DNA from: Corynebacterium riegelii
Lineage (GTDB): Bacteria > Actinomycetota > Actinomycetes > Mycobacteriales > Mycobacteriaceae
NCBI RefSeq assembly: GCF_016728505.1
Contig: NZ_CP068159.1
Coordinates: 2,232,001 to 2,296,000 of the forward strand
Length of the DNA: 64,000 nucleotides
Direction of reading: 5' to 3'
The notes under the pieces are model-generated. The model was not told where the DNA came from. It was given only the letters and a program-made list of their open reading frames with translations, and did not search any database. The translations under genes were made by a program, and so were the position numbers. Shown in pieces: positions 43,526 to 53,609 of this stretch (position 1 is its first letter; the number at the start of each line of letters is the position of its first letter).

Positions 43526-45397
43526 ATGATTCTGCTGGTTGATAACTACGATTCCTACACGTTTAACCTCGCACACCTGATTGCGGAGGTAGCCGGGTTT
43601 GCGCCTGAGGTTGTGCCCGCTGGTGAGGCGCATGATCTGCCGGATCGTATCCGCGCGGGCGAGTTCAGCCATGTGGTTATCTCCCCGGGACCAGGTACTC
43701 CGAGCAAAGAGGAGGACTTCGGAGCTTCCCGGCGCGTCATCGAGGCCGCCGCGCACGCCAATGTCCCTCTGATCGGTGTCTGCTTGGGCCATCAGGGGTT
43801 GGCTCTGCTCGCTGGTTCTTCTGTGACCCGTGCGCCGGAGCCTCGTCATGGTTTCGTCTCCACGATTCACCACTCGGGCGAGGGCATTTTCAAAGGGATC
43901 CCGCAGGATTTCCAGGCGGTGCGGTACCACTCGCTGCATGTAGAAAACCCCCAGGGTGTCACTGTTCATGCGCGGAGTGAAGATGGCGTTGTGCAGGCGC
44001 TGAAGGTTGACGGTCTTGAGCATTGGGGCGTGCAGTTTCACCCGGAGTCGGTGTTGTCGCAGCATGGCCACCAGCTCATGCGAAACTTCCTTGGTGGTTG
44101 GCGCTTGGTGCACAAAACGGTGCCCGGAAAGATTGACTGTCAGCGGGTGTTTCGGGCTCTTCGTAACTGCGGCACCCATAACGCCTTCTTCCTCGACTCC
44201 GCCGACCCACGCGGACGCTACAGCATCATTGGAGACGCCAAAGGTCCGCTCTCGCGCACCTTTACCTACTCCGTAGGCGACGCCGAAGGCCCGGACATCC
44301 TGGAGACCCTGGAGCGTGAACTGGCCACGCCGATTGTCAACGCCCCAGACCTCCCGTTTACCGGCGGCATGATCGGCTACCTGGGGTACGAGTGTGCGCA
44401 GCTGACCATGCCGATCACGCTGCGTCACCGCTCCCCGTACCCGGATGCGTTCTTTGTACGGCCGCAGTCCTTCATTGTGTACGACCACCAGGAGGAAACC
44501 GCGCACCTGTGTAGCCTTGAGGGCCCCGAGACGGACAGCCTCCTCAGCCGCCTCCACAGCGCGCTCACTGCTACACCGTCTGCTACACCCCCGGAAGAAC
44601 CCCCAGCCCACGTCAGTACCGGCACGTGGCGCACGGATGACTACAAAGCGCGCATCACCCGAGCTCAGGAGCTTCTCCACGCCGGCGAGAGCTACGAGGT
44701 GTGCCTGACGGACACCATCACGGCGCACGCCGAAGGCGATATCTACGCAGATTTGCGGGCGCACAACCCGGCGCCCTACGCCGCGCATCTGTGCTTCGAC
44801 GGCGTGGAGGTTTGCAGCGCGTCGCCTGAGCGTTTCCTCACCGTGCGAGGTAACACCGTTGAGGCCAAACCGATCAAGGGCACGATTGCCGCCGACCAGG
44901 ATCCGGCGGAGCTCACCAGGGACCCGAAGACGCGGGCTGAAAACCTCATGATCGTAGACTTGCTACGCAATGACCTCTCGCGCGTGTGCACGCCGGGCAC
45001 CGTCACCGTGCCAAAACTCATGCAAGTGGAAAGCTACGCCACCGTGCACCAGCTAGTTTCCACCATCACCGGTCAGTTGCAGCCGGGTGCTTCGCTTATC
45101 AGCGCCATACGTGCCACCTTCCCACCCGGCTCCATGACCGGTGCGCCGAAGCTGCGCACATGCGAGATCATCGACCAACTGGAGGCGGGCCCGCGCGGCG
45201 TCTACTCGGGCGTGCTGGGTTACCTGGGATATGACGGCCAGGCGGATCTCTCAGTAGTTATCCGCACTGCAGTTCGTCAAGGAAACGAACTGACGGTGGG
45301 CGCCGGCGGGGCGATTGTGCTGGATTCAGACCCGAAAGCCGAGCTTGCAGAGCGCAACCTGAAAGCCCACGCTGTGTTGGGGGCGTGGAATGACTAG
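43526..45397 (+). CDS. pabAB: Fused aminodeoxychorismate synthase PabAB
   Basis: Glutamine amidotransferase and chorismate-binding subunits in one 623-residue protein, making aminodeoxychorismate for folate. Residues about 1-190 are the class I amidotransferase, with LIGVCLGHQG (nucleophile Cys) and FHPESV. From about 195 the PabB part has KPIKGTIAAD, MIVDLLRNDLSR and PPGSMTGAPK. The PIKGT lysine points to PabB rather than anthranilate synthase. Overlaps the pabC-like gene by 8 nt. TAGCAT lies 9 nt before ATG 43526. Confidence 0.93.
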   Translation: MILLVDNYDSYTFNLAHLIAEVAGFAPEVVPAGEAHDLPDRIRAGEFSHVVISPGPGTPSKEEDFGASRRVIEAAAHANVPLIGVCLGHQGLALLAGSSVTRAPEPRHGFVSTIHHSGEGIFKGIPQDFQAVRYHSLHVENPQGVTVHARSEDGVVQALKVDGLEHWGVQFHPESVLSQHGHQLMRNFLGGWRLVHKTVPGKIDCQRVFRALRNCGTHNAFFLDSADPRGRYSIIGDAKGPLSRTFTYSVGDAEGPDILETLERELATPIVNAPDLPFTGGMIGYLGYECAQLTMPITLRHRSPYPDAFFVRPQSFIVYDHQEETAHLCSLEGPETDSLLSRLHSALTATPSATPPEEPPAHVSTGTWRTDDYKARITRAQELLHAGESYEVCLTDTITAHAEGDIYADLRAHNPAPYAAHLCFDGVEVCSASPERFLTVRGNTVEAKPIKGTIAADQDPAELTRDPKTRAENLMIVDLLRNDLSRVCTPGTVTVPKLMQVESYATVHQLVSTITGQLQPGASLISAIRATFPPGSMTGAPKLRTCEIIDQLEAGPRGVYSGVLGYLGYDGQADLSVVIRTAVRQGNELTVGAGGAIVLDSDPKAELAERNLKAHAVLGAWND

Positions 45398-46124
45398 CTA
45401 CCCTTCCAAGTACGCCTGGCACGGCGAGTTTATCCCCCGTGACTTCCCCGACGGCCCCATCGACGTTGCGGATTCCTGGCGGCACATCAACGGCCGCACC
45501 AACGGCCTGGACCTGCATCTCGCCCGTTTCAGCCAAGCCGCTGGCTCACTACCGGCAGGCTTTGTTGACGCGATGCTTCCGCTGCTCGCTCACGGCGAGC
45601 TCTTCCCCCGCATCGCCCTTTCTCAGGGGCTTTTGCTTCTGGACGTCCGCGTTGCCCCACCCCCACGCCCCACCACGAACCTTACGTATGTGCAAGCTCC
45701 CGACCCACGCACCCAGCCTGAAGTCAAAGGCCCCGACTTCAGTGCGTTTCGCACCCACCGCAGCCGCTTTGGGGTTGCGGGGACGGATGATGTGGTGATC
45801 GTGGATACGCACGGTGCTCTGCTTGAAACCACTACCGGCGCGTTGCTTTCCTTCGACGGAGATGCGCTGGTGGTGCCGGAGGGAACCAAACTTCCCAGCG
45901 TGACTCTGCATCAGATCACTACCCGTGCAAAGCAGCTTGGGAAGCGAGTGATCAGTCGGCCGTTGACGCTGGAGCACGCAACCACCCACCCCCTGTGGTT
46001 TTGTAATTCACTGCACGGAATCAGCCCGGTTGACCAACTATGCACCGAAACGACAACCACCACCCCACCGGCACACCCGGATGTGGCCGAGTGGCAGGCG
46101 TGGTGGTGGAATCAGTTCCGCTAA
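45390..46124 (+). CDS. pabC: PabC-like class IV aminotransferase (aminodeoxychorismate lyase)
   Basis: Fold-type IV PLP enzyme of 244 residues, expected to release pyruvate from aminodeoxychorismate to give 4-aminobenzoate. The Lys in VKGPDFSAF is the best candidate for the PLP lysine, and ETTTGALLSFDGDALVVPE matches the family phosphate-binding region. Function rests mainly on overlap with pabAB. 3' end overlaps the TRAP permease gene by 4 nt (convergent). Confidence 0.85.
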   Translation: MTSYPSKYAWHGEFIPRDFPDGPIDVADSWRHINGRTNGLDLHLARFSQAAGSLPAGFVDAMLPLLAHGELFPRIALSQGLLLLDVRVAPPPRPTTNLTYVQAPDPRTQPEVKGPDFSAFRTHRSRFGVAGTDDVVIVDTHGALLETTTGALLSFDGDALVVPEGTKLPSVTLHQITTRAKQLGKRVISRPLTLEHATTHPLWFCNSLHGISPVDQLCTETTTTTPPAHPDVAEWQAWWWNQFR

Positions 46125-48109
46125 ATATTCCTGATGGAAAGCATGTCCTGCTTCTTCGCAGCGACACACTGAATAGCAATGGCAACGACTGCAATGCCAA
46201 GGCCGATTGCGTCGGTCATCAGGTCGGGCGCCATCATCGTCAGCGCCGCCGCGGCGAACAAAACACGCACAATCGGGTTGGCGTTGACCATGAAATGGCC
46301 CTCAACGGCAACCGAAAGCAGAAGCACGCCAACGGTGCCGGTAATCGCAACCAGGATTGCCTGGCCAGCGGTGACGTCTTGCAGCAGCATCGCCGGGTTG
46401 AACACGAAGATGAACGGAATGATGTAGCCGGCAAGTGAAAGGCGCATGGACTGGAAACCAGTCTTGACCGGATCCGCACCCGACAGGCCTGCTGCGGCAA
46501 AGGATGCAAGCGCCACCGGCGGGGTGATGTTTGCAAACAGGCCGAAGTAGAACACGAACAGGTGCGCAACCAGCGGCTCCACACCCAGCTGCCCCAGAGC
46601 CGGTGCCGCCATGGTGGCGGTGATGATGTAGGTCGGAATGGACGGTAGGCCCATGCCGAGGATGATGCAGGCGATCATGGTCAGGATCAGAGAGAACAGC
46701 AGGTTGCCTGCACCAATGGTCACAATGGCGTTTGCCAGCTTCACGCCGAAGCCGGTGAGCGTCACCACACCCACGATCACGCCGACAGCCGCACAGGCGA
46801 TGGACACAGACACGGAGGTCTTCGCGCCGTCTGCAAGTGCGTCAATCATGTCCTGGATGCTCATGCGGGTGGTCTTGCGCAGCTGCGCAACCACGGCCGT
46901 GACCAAGATGGTCAGCAGCGCGGACAGCAAGATAGTGCGGCCGGTGAAGAACAGCATGTAGATCAAAAACAGCAGCGGAATCATCAGGTGGCCGCGCTCT
47001 TTGAGCACCTCGCCAACGGCTGGCAGGTTCTCACGAGAAATACCTTTCAGGCCATCGCGGGTGGCGCGCAAGTGCACCTGGGCGATCACGCCGAGGTAGT
47101 ACAACAGCGCCGGAATCAGTGCCGCGATAGCAATGTCGCGGTACGGCATGCCAAGGGTTTCCGCCATGATGAAGGCCGCCGCACCCATAATCGGCGGCAG
47201 GATCTGACCACCCACGGACGCAGAAGCCTCAACCGCACCGGCAAACACTGGCTTGTAGCCAACACGCTTCATCAGCGGAATGGTAAACGCGCCGGTGGTC
47301 ACAACGTTTGCAACCGCAGCACCGTTGATGGAGCCAAGGAAGCCGGAGGCAACAACCGCCACCTTTGCCGGGCCGCCACGAGACTGGCCTGCCAGCGCTA
47401 GCGCGATGTCGTTGAAGAACTGGCCCATGCCCGACTTCTGCAGCACCGCACCGAACAGGACGAACAGGAAGATGTAGGACGCAGCCACACCGATAGCGGT
47501 GCCGTAAATGCCCTCGGTGGTCAGGTAGAGGAAGTTAAACGTGGCATCCCAGCTGTACCCGCGGTGGCGGAACATGCCGGGGATCTCGCGGCCGAACACC
47601 GCATAGAGCACGAACAGCACGCCCAGGATCGGTAGCGCCCACCCAGAGATACGCCGTGCTGCCTCAAGCACAAGCAGCACCAACACTGCCGCCATGATGA
47701 CGTCCCACATGGTGGCAACACCCGCGCGGCGCACAATGTCGTCATAGTTCAAGTACACATACACCGCGGTGGAGATAGACAGCAGGATCAAGATCACGTC
47801 ATAGAACGGGATCTTGGTTCGAGATGCCTTCTTCACCGGCGGGTACATTGCGAACGCAAGCGCCAGGATCATGGCAACGTGTATTGAGCGGTGGATCAGT
47901 ACCGGAGGGGTGCCAAAGTATGCCGTGTACATGTGGTACAGCGACACAACCACTGCGAAGATGGTCAGCCCGATAGCTAGCGGGCGGGACGTGAAGCTGC
48001 GTTGGCGTGACTCACGGTCAAACTCTTCCAGAATCGCCTGAGCATCCGGCTTCACATCAACAGTGTCAGTATTTTTCCCATCGTTGGGATTAGTGATCTT
48101 CGTTGACAT
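46121..48109 (-). CDS. TRAP transporter fused 4TM/12TM permease
   Basis: Fused small and large membrane subunits of a TRAP transporter, 662 residues, importing an organic acid driven by an ion gradient. A cytosolic N-terminus (about 1-45) is followed by the DctQ-like helices to about 200 and the DctM-like part with GGQILPPIMGAAAFIMAE and MGLPSIPTYIITATMAAP. ATG 48109 has AAAGG 7 nt upstream. Works with the TAXI binding protein and DUF1850 protein upstream. Confidence 0.93.
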   Translation of the reverse strand: MSTKITNPNDGKNTDTVDVKPDAQAILEEFDRESRQRSFTSRPLAIGLTIFAVVVSLYHMYTAYFGTPPVLIHRSIHVAMILALAFAMYPPVKKASRTKIPFYDVILILLSISTAVYVYLNYDDIVRRAGVATMWDVIMAAVLVLLVLEAARRISGWALPILGVLFVLYAVFGREIPGMFRHRGYSWDATFNFLYLTTEGIYGTAIGVAASYIFLFVLFGAVLQKSGMGQFFNDIALALAGQSRGGPAKVAVVASGFLGSINGAAVANVVTTGAFTIPLMKRVGYKPVFAGAVEASASVGGQILPPIMGAAAFIMAETLGMPYRDIAIAALIPALLYYLGVIAQVHLRATRDGLKGISRENLPAVGEVLKERGHLMIPLLFLIYMLFFTGRTILLSALLTILVTAVVAQLRKTTRMSIQDMIDALADGAKTSVSVSIACAAVGVIVGVVTLTGFGVKLANAIVTIGAGNLLFSLILTMIACIILGMGLPSIPTYIITATMAAPALGQLGVEPLVAHLFVFYFGLFANITPPVALASFAAAGLSGADPVKTGFQSMRLSLAGYIIPFIFVFNPAMLLQDVTAGQAILVAITGTVGVLLLSVAVEGHFMVNANPIVRVLFAAAALTMMAPDLMTDAIGLGIAVVAIAIQCVAAKKQDMLSIRNI

Positions 48110-48132
48110 GGAATTGCCTTTTCATTGAATTG

Positions 48133-48624
48133 TTAGCGTCGCTCAACCGTTGCCTTGAGAAACACCCGCTCCGGGAGGTCATCTGTAAGAACAAACGGGG
48201 CTCGTGCATCTGTGTATGACACGGTCAAGGTGTGGTGCGTTGCCTGGGAGTGCACCCAGGTCACTTCCTTGTATTGGTGGTGAAGATCAGCAATGTGAAC
48301 TTCGCCGTTTTCAACAGTGGTGGTTCCACCGATATCCGTCGGGGCGCCTGCGCCGTAAGACTTCAAATACACATCTGTCAGCTGCAGACCATCGCGGCCA
48401 ATCTCGTAACGTTCCCGCCACGGCGTTTTCTCAATGGAGTGGATCCACGCCAGTTCCATTGAGGAAACCTCAGCAACGGGAGCGTCGAACAACGTCGCCC
48501 CACTTTTCTGGTCAGAGACAACCAAGTGGGGCTCACGCAGTTGCGTCCCAAGGAAAGCGAGCGCCGCAATCACCACAACGAGTGCGGTAACTGCGGCAAA
48601 AACGCTACGCCGAAAACTGGCCAC
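48133..48624 (-). CDS. DUF1850 protein of TRAP-TAXI system
   Basis: 163 residues with one N-terminal membrane helix (FAAVTALVVVIAALAFLG) and an extracytoplasmic domain containing SMELAWIHSIEKTPWRERYEI, the DUF1850 hallmark. Function unknown, but this family recurs between TAXI solute receptors and fused TRAP permeases, as here. Probably anchored outside the membrane and assisting the receptor. Confidence 0.88.
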   Translation of the reverse strand: MASFRRSVFAAVTALVVVIAALAFLGTQLREPHLVVSDQKSGATLFDAPVAEVSSMELAWIHSIEKTPWRERYEIGRDGLQLTDVYLKSYGAGAPTDIGGTTTVENGEVHIADLHHQYKEVTWVHSQATHHTLTVSYTDARAPFVLTDDLPERVFLKATVERR

Positions 48625-48640
48625 GAGCAGGACACACTAC

Positions 48641-49636
48641 TTAGAGTGCGCCAACCTCCTCGAAGTAACGGCGCGCACCCGGGTGCAGCTCAGTTGCCAG
48701 ACCATCCTCGACAGAGTCAAGGGTGATCTTCTTGGCAGCGTTGTGCGCACCCTGAATCTCATCGAGATTCTCAAACAGTGCCTTGGTGATCGCGTACACC
48801 TCATCATCGGACAGGTGCGGGGACACCAGCAGCTGGTTGGTAATGGCCGCGGTCATGACATCCTCTTCTTGGTCGTAGGTGCCACCAGGAATCGGCGCAT
48901 TGTCAAAGAACGGATACTTTGCCTGCAGCGCCTCAAAGCCCGCGCCCTCGATCGGGATAACAACCACGTCAGCGGTGGTTGCCAAGTCCATCACGGAGGA
49001 GTTCGGCAAACCGGAGGTAACAAACGCCGCGTCAATCTGGCCGTTCTTCATCTGGTCGATGGAGTCTGCGTAGGACAGGAAGTCCTCGCTGATGTCCTCG
49101 TAGCTCATGCCATAGGCCTCAAGGATCATCTGGGCGTTGAGCTCCACACCGGAGTTCTTGTCGCCCACGCCAACGCGCTTCCCCTTCAGGTCCTCCACCG
49201 ACTGGATGCCAGAGCCAGCGGTGGTCACAATCTGCACGTAGTTCGGGTACAGGGCGGTAATGGCCTTCAGGTCAGATGCGCCGCCCTTGCCCTCGAACGG
49301 GCCCGTGCCCTCGATAGCCTGACGGGTTGCGTCGCCCATGGCGAAGGCAACCTCAGCGTTGCCGTCCAACAGCAGCTGCACATTCTCTACCGACGCGCCG
49401 GTGGCCTGAACGGAAGAGTCAGCGCCCAGCTCGCGGTTCAGAATCTGCGACATGGTCGCGCCGATCTGGTAGTACGGGCCGGAGGTGCCGCCGGTTGCGA
49501 TGGTTACGAAGTCAACGTTGGCTTCGCCCGCTGCGGTCGAGTCTGCGGAACCGCCAGTGCTGCTGCCGGTGTCAGAGCAGCCAGTCAGAATGAGGGAAGC
49601 GGCCAGGAAGGTCGCGGCGAGAGTGCGAGTACGCAT
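48641..49636 (-). CDS. TAXI-family TRAP solute-binding lipoprotein
   Basis: Extracellular solute receptor of 331 residues. Signal MRTRTLAATFLAASLILTGC with lipobox LTGC (lipidated Cys20), a Ser/Thr/Gly-rich linker, then the TAXI domain: IATGGTSGPYYQIGATMSQIL and a DLKGKRVGVGDKNSGVELNA block. Glutamate-like ligands are known for some TAXI proteins, but the ligand here is unknown. ATG 49636 has AAAGGA 8 nt upstream. First gene of the TAXI-DUF1850-permease operon. Confidence 0.94.
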   Translation of the reverse strand: MRTRTLAATFLAASLILTGCSDTGSSTGGSADSTAAGEANVDFVTIATGGTSGPYYQIGATMSQILNRELGADSSVQATGASVENVQLLLDGNAEVAFAMGDATRQAIEGTGPFEGKGGASDLKAITALYPNYVQIVTTAGSGIQSVEDLKGKRVGVGDKNSGVELNAQMILEAYGMSYEDISEDFLSYADSIDQMKNGQIDAAFVTSGLPNSSVMDLATTADVVVIPIEGAGFEALQAKYPFFDNAPIPGGTYDQEEDVMTAAITNQLLVSPHLSDDEVYAITKALFENLDEIQGAHNAAKKITLDSVEDGLATELHPGARRYFEEVGAL

Positions 49637-49728
49637 TCGAAGTTCCTTTGGTTGATGGGACAATAACAACTCGCACCGTACAGTGAGCTACGCAACATTT
49701 CACGTATTTCGCAGAATTTTTTACGCAA

Positions 49729-52152
49729 CTACCCCATGCGCTGCGCAAGCACCCGCCCCGTCGCGGTGTCGCATAACGCAAGCTCAGCCGGCGTGCCGTC
49801 CGCAATCACTCGACCGCCTTCGGCACCCGCACCTGGGCCCATCTCAATGACGCGGTCTGCCTGCGCGATTACCGAAAGATCATGTTCAACCACGATCACG
49901 GTCTGCCCGGCATCAACAAGGCTGTTGAGCTCTGCCACCAGCAGTGCAACGTCGGCCGGGTGCAGGCCAGTTGTCGGCTCATCCAGCAGGTACACGGTGT
50001 GGCCGCGCCGCGAGTTTCGCGCGCGCTGCAGCTCGGTTGCCAGCTTGATGCGTTGCGCCTCGCCGCCGGAAAGCTCCGGCGCACCCTGACCCAAGCGGAG
50101 ATATCCCAAGCCCACTGCCTGCAGCGTTTCTACTGCACGCAGGATCTTCGGCTCGTCTGCAAATACCTCGGCCGCCTCATCAACGGTCAGGTCCAGCACC
50201 TGGGCGATGGTCATCCCCTGCCAGGTCACTTCGAGGGTCTCGTCGTTGTAGCGAGCGCCGCCGCAGTCCGGGCACGTGGTGTAGGAACCCGGTAGGAACA
50301 CCAACTCCACCTCGATCTTGCCCGCACCCCCGCAGGTTGGGCATTGGCCTTGCTTGACGTTGTAGGAAAATCGTGACACGCTCCATCCGCGTCGCTTGGC
50401 TTCGTCGGTGTCGGCGAAGAGTTTGCGTACTGCGTCGAAAAGACTGGTGTACGTGGCCAGCGTTGAGCGCGGCGTGCGCCCAATCGGCTTTTGGGTGATC
50501 TGCACGATTCGGTTGACAGCGTCGGTGCCTTCTTGCTTATCGACGCCCCACGTACCCTCATCCACCCCTTCCCCATCTTCATCCGTGGCCGAGTTTGCTG
50601 TGTTGGTCGCTGCGCGAAGCACACCTGCGAGCACGGTGGAGACCAGCGTGGACTTACCAGAGCCAGACACACCAGCTACCGCGGTGAATTGGCCCAAGCC
50701 GAATTCCACATCCAGGCCGTCAATGGAGCGTGCGCGGATCCCTTCCAGGGAGAGGGTGCCTTGCGGGTTACGTGGGGCGTCGTTAAGCAAAAGGCTCCTG
50801 TTAGCAAGAGCACGGGCGGTGGGGGCATCGCCGCTGTAGTCGCTGGTGGGACCGGAGTAGACCACCTCCCCGCCACGTTCACCGGCGAGCGGGCCGACAT
50901 CGACCAACCAGTCGGTTTGGGCCACGAGGTTCATGTCGTGCTCTACAAGCAGCACCGAATTGCCAGCGTCAATGAAGCGGCGGCAAATGTTGAGCACCGC
51001 ATCGCGCTCTGCAGGGTGTAGTCCCGCGGACGGCTCGTCCAATACATACGCCACACCGAACAGGCCGCTGCGCAGCTGCGCTGACAAACGAATGCGCTGT
51101 AGCTCGCCAGCAGACAACGTGCGTGCAGGCCGGTCCAGACTCAAGTGCGCAAGCCCCAAATCCAGCGCGGACTGCAACGCCGGCAGAATCTGCTTCAGCA
51201 GCAAATCCTCCGCCGAGCCTGCCTTCGGCGTTTGCGCATCCAACACCTCATAGACGCGGTCAAGCGGCAACGCGCCAAGCTGATCAATAGGCATGCCCGC
51301 GTAAGTAACCTTGAGCGCCTCAGGGTTTAGGCGCCGCCCACCGCAAGTCTCACACACGCGCGACTCCATGTAGGACAGCACGCGTTTGCGCAGCGTATCC
51401 GACTGCGTCTCCGCCAACGTGGTAGTCAGATAGGAGGCCACGGAACGCCACGTCCCCTTGTAATTTCGCTGAATCTGATCCGCGCCGCGAACCGGCTTCA
51501 CGGTTACCACAGGGCGCTCATCAGTAAACAGGATCCAGTCCCTGTCCTTCTTCGACAGGTCCTGCCACGGGCTATCAAGGTCATAGCCTAGGGTTTGCAA
51601 AATGTCGTGAAAGTTCTTACCCGCCCAGGCACCGGGCCAGGCTTGAATTGCGCCATCCTCAATCGACAGCGTCGGATCCGGCACCATCGACGCCTCAGTC
51701 GGCTCATGCACCACACCTGTACCTTGACACGTCGGACACATGCCCTCAGGTGTGTTGGGTGAGAAAGAATCCGAATAAAGACCCTTCGGGTTATCCCCGG
51801 CGCGCGAATACAGCAAACGGATGCTGTTGGACAACGCGGAAACCGTCCCCACCGTCGAGCGCGCCCCACCGCCGGAGGTGGACTGCTCCAGCGCCACAGT
51901 TGGCGGAAGGCCCTCCACTGAACCCACCTGCGGGTCAACGGCAGAACCGATCAGACGACGCGCAAACGGCGCCACCGACTCCAGGTAACGCCGTTGCCCC
52001 TCCCCGTGGATAGTGCCAAAGGCCAGCGATGACTTCCCAGAGCCCGAGACCCCCGTTACCGCCACCAGCGTCCCGCGCGGGATATCCACATCCACGTTGC
52101 GCAGATTGTGCAGGTGAGCGTCACGTACCTGGATGCCATCAGAAACAGTCAT
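49729..52152 (-). CDS. UvrA-like ABC ATPase (UvrA2 type)
   Basis: Excinuclease-A paralogue of 807 residues, shorter than UvrA (about 950), so probably a UvrA2-like protein lacking part of the signature insertion; roles in DNA-drug lesion tolerance have been proposed for the group. Two Walker A sites ([19 protein letters not shown] and [17 protein letters not shown]), zinc modules [24 protein letters not shown] and CPDCGG, and signatures [15 protein letters not shown] and [16 protein letters not shown] low-complexity insertion near 50515-50600 contains the repeat-encoded GVDKQ. TACCCT lies 7 nt before ATG 52152. Confidence 0.88.
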   Translation of the reverse strand: MTVSDGIQVRDAHLHNLRNVDVDIPRGTLVAVTGVSGSGKSSLAFGTIHGEGQRRYLESVAPFARRLIGSAVDPQVGSVEGLPPTVALEQSTSGGGARSTVGTVSALSNSIRLLYSRAGDNPKGLYSDSFSPNTPEGMCPTCQGTGVVHEPTEASMVPDPTLSIEDGAIQAWPGAWAGKNFHDILQTLGYDLDSPWQDLSKKDRDWILFTDERPVVTVKPVRGADQIQRNYKGTWRSVASYLTTTLAETQSDTLRKRVLSYMESRVCETCGGRRLNPEALKVTYAGMPIDQLGALPLDRVYEVLDAQTPKAGSAEDLLLKQILPALQSALDLGLAHLSLDRPARTLSAGELQRIRLSAQLRSGLFGVAYVLDEPSAGLHPAERDAVLNICRRFIDAGNSVLLVEHDMNLVAQTDWLVDVGPLAGERGGEVVYSGPTSDYSGDAPTARALANRSLLLNDAPRNPQGTLSLEGIRARSIDGLDVEFGLGQFTAVAGVSGSGKSTLVSTVLAGVLRAATNTANSATDEDGEGVDEGTWGVDKQEGTDAVNRIVQITQKPIGRTPRSTLATYTSLFDAVRKLFADTDEAKRRGWSVSRFSYNVKQGQCPTCGGAGKIEVELVFLPGSYTTCPDCGGARYNDETLEVTWQGMTIAQVLDLTVDEAAEVFADEPKILRAVETLQAVGLGYLRLGQGAPELSGGEAQRIKLATELQRARNSRRGHTVYLLDEPTTGLHPADVALLVAELNSLVDAGQTVIVVEHDLSVIAQADRVIEMGPGAGAEGGRVIADGTPAELALCDTATGRVLAQRMG
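50535..50544 (-). repeat. Dispersed GTCGANAAGC copy in uvrA2-like gene
   Basis: The minus strand reads GGGGCGTCGATAAGCAAGAAGG, encoding WGVDKQEG inside a Glu/Gly/Asp-rich insertion, comparable to the xerC case. Confidence 0.55.
50779..50788 (+). repeat. Near-match repeat copy in uvrA2-like gene
   Basis: GGGGCGTCGTTAAGCAAAAGGC, then TCCTG: one mismatch to the core but flanks match the xerC copy. Opposite orientation to coding sense, 240 nt from the other copy in this gene. Confidence 0.4.
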
Positions 52153-52170
52153 GGCATCCAGGGTAACTAC

Positions 52171-53595
52171 TTAGGGGTTACGGGTGTCCTCGCCCAGCTG
52201 GTGCACGTGAATCGTGTTCGTGGTGCCAGCAACCCCCGGTGGGATACCGGCCACAACCACCATGGTCTCGCCCTTCTTGTAGTCATCCAGCGCAAGCAAG
52301 ATGTCATCTACCGTGCGGATCATGTCATCCGTGGAGTATACGTCCGGGCACAGGAAGGTCTCCACACCCCACGTGACCGCCAGTTGGGAACGAACCTGCT
52401 GCACAGGGGTGAACACCAAAAGCGGCAGCTCCGGGTGCAGGCGTGCCACGCGGCGAGCCGTGTCACCAGAGGTAGTAAACGTGACAATCGCGCGCGCGTT
52501 CAGGCGGCTAGCAATGTCATTTGCGGAATACGACACCACGCCACGCTTGGTGCGCGGAATGTGATTGAGCGGCGGCACCGTGCCCATGGTCTCAGCAGAA
52601 CGCACGATCCTGCTCATGGTGCGCACCACATTGTGCGGGTCAACACCCACCGACGTCTCGCCGGAAAGCATCACCGCATCCGCACCATCTAGCACCGCGT
52701 TAGCCACATCGGAGGCCTCAGCACGCGTTGGGCGCGAGTTATCAATCATGGAATCCAGCATCTGCGTTGCCACGATCACCGGCTTGGCGTTCTCACGCGC
52801 AATCTGGATCACGCGCTTTTGCACCAACGGCACCTGCTCGAGCGGGATCTCCACACCAAGATCACCACGAGCCACCATCACGGCATCAAACGCCAAAATG
52901 ATGGACTCCAACGCGTCAACCGCCTCTGGCTTCTCCAGCTTCGCAATCACCGGGACGCGGCGGCCAACCTCATCCATGATCTCGTGCACCAAGTCCACAT
53001 CAGACGGCGAACGAACGAAGGAAAGCGCGATCATGTCCACGCCCATACGCAGCGCAAAACGCAGGTCTTCCTTGTCCTTCTCGCTCAACGCCGGCACGGA
53101 GATAGCCATGCCAGGAAGAGACACACCCTTGTTGTTGGACACGGGGCCACCCTCGGTGACCTTGCACACCACATCGTTGCCATCAACTTCGAGGCAGACG
53201 AGGCCGACCTTGCCATCGTCTACAAGCAACCTGTCCCCCGGTTTCGCATCCAGCGCCAACTGCTTGTAGGTGGTGGAAACCCTATCGTGCGTGCCCACAA
53301 CATCATCAACGGTGATGCGGACAATCTCACCGGTCTCCCAGTAGGTTTTGCCATCCCCCTCAAAGCGGCCCAGGCGAATCTTCGGGCCCTGCAAGTCAGC
53401 CAGGATGCCCACGGCGTGGCCAGTCTCATCCGTAGCCTCACGGACCCAGCGGTAATTCTGCTCATGGTCCGGGTAGTCGCCGTGGGAGAAGTTCAGGCGA
53501 GCGACATCCATGCCCTCTTTAACAAGGCCCACGATGGCATCTTTGCTTGCCACCGCGGGACCAAGAGTACAAACAATCTTCGTTCTTCTATCCAC
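52171..53595 (-). CDS. pyk: Pyruvate kinase
   Basis: Glycolytic enzyme converting phosphoenolpyruvate and ADP to pyruvate and ATP, 474 residues. Beginning MDRRTKIVCTLGPAVASKD, with the active-site segment VIAKLEKPEAVDALESII and the MVARGDLGVEIPLEQVP motif. The GTG start at 53595 follows TAGAGT at 7 nt, a good leaderless promoter. Lies downstream of lgt, same strand. Confidence 0.96.
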   Translation of the reverse strand: MDRRTKIVCTLGPAVASKDAIVGLVKEGMDVARLNFSHGDYPDHEQNYRWVREATDETGHAVGILADLQGPKIRLGRFEGDGKTYWETGEIVRITVDDVVGTHDRVSTTYKQLALDAKPGDRLLVDDGKVGLVCLEVDGNDVVCKVTEGGPVSNNKGVSLPGMAISVPALSEKDKEDLRFALRMGVDMIALSFVRSPSDVDLVHEIMDEVGRRVPVIAKLEKPEAVDALESIILAFDAVMVARGDLGVEIPLEQVPLVQKRVIQIARENAKPVIVATQMLDSMIDNSRPTRAEASDVANAVLDGADAVMLSGETSVGVDPHNVVRTMSRIVRSAETMGTVPPLNHIPRTKRGVVSYSANDIASRLNARAIVTFTTSGDTARRVARLHPELPLLVFTPVQQVRSQLAVTWGVETFLCPDVYSTDDMIRTVDDILLALDDYKKGETMVVVAGIPPGVAGTTNTIHVHQLGEDTRNP

Positions 53596-53602
53596 GCGCC
53601 TA

Positions 53603-53608
53603 ACTCTA
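53603..53608 (-). promoter_or_regulatory. -10 box of leaderless pyk promoter
   Basis: TAGAGT, 7 nt before GTG 53595, between the lgt stop and pyk. Confidence 0.55.
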
Positions 53609-53609
53609 C

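Noticed and set aside
49689..49726. Direct repeats GTTGCGTA between the TAXI gene and uvrA2-like gene
   Set aside because: Two 8-nt copies about 30 nt apart are seen, but without palindromy or promoter context they are not enough for an operator call.
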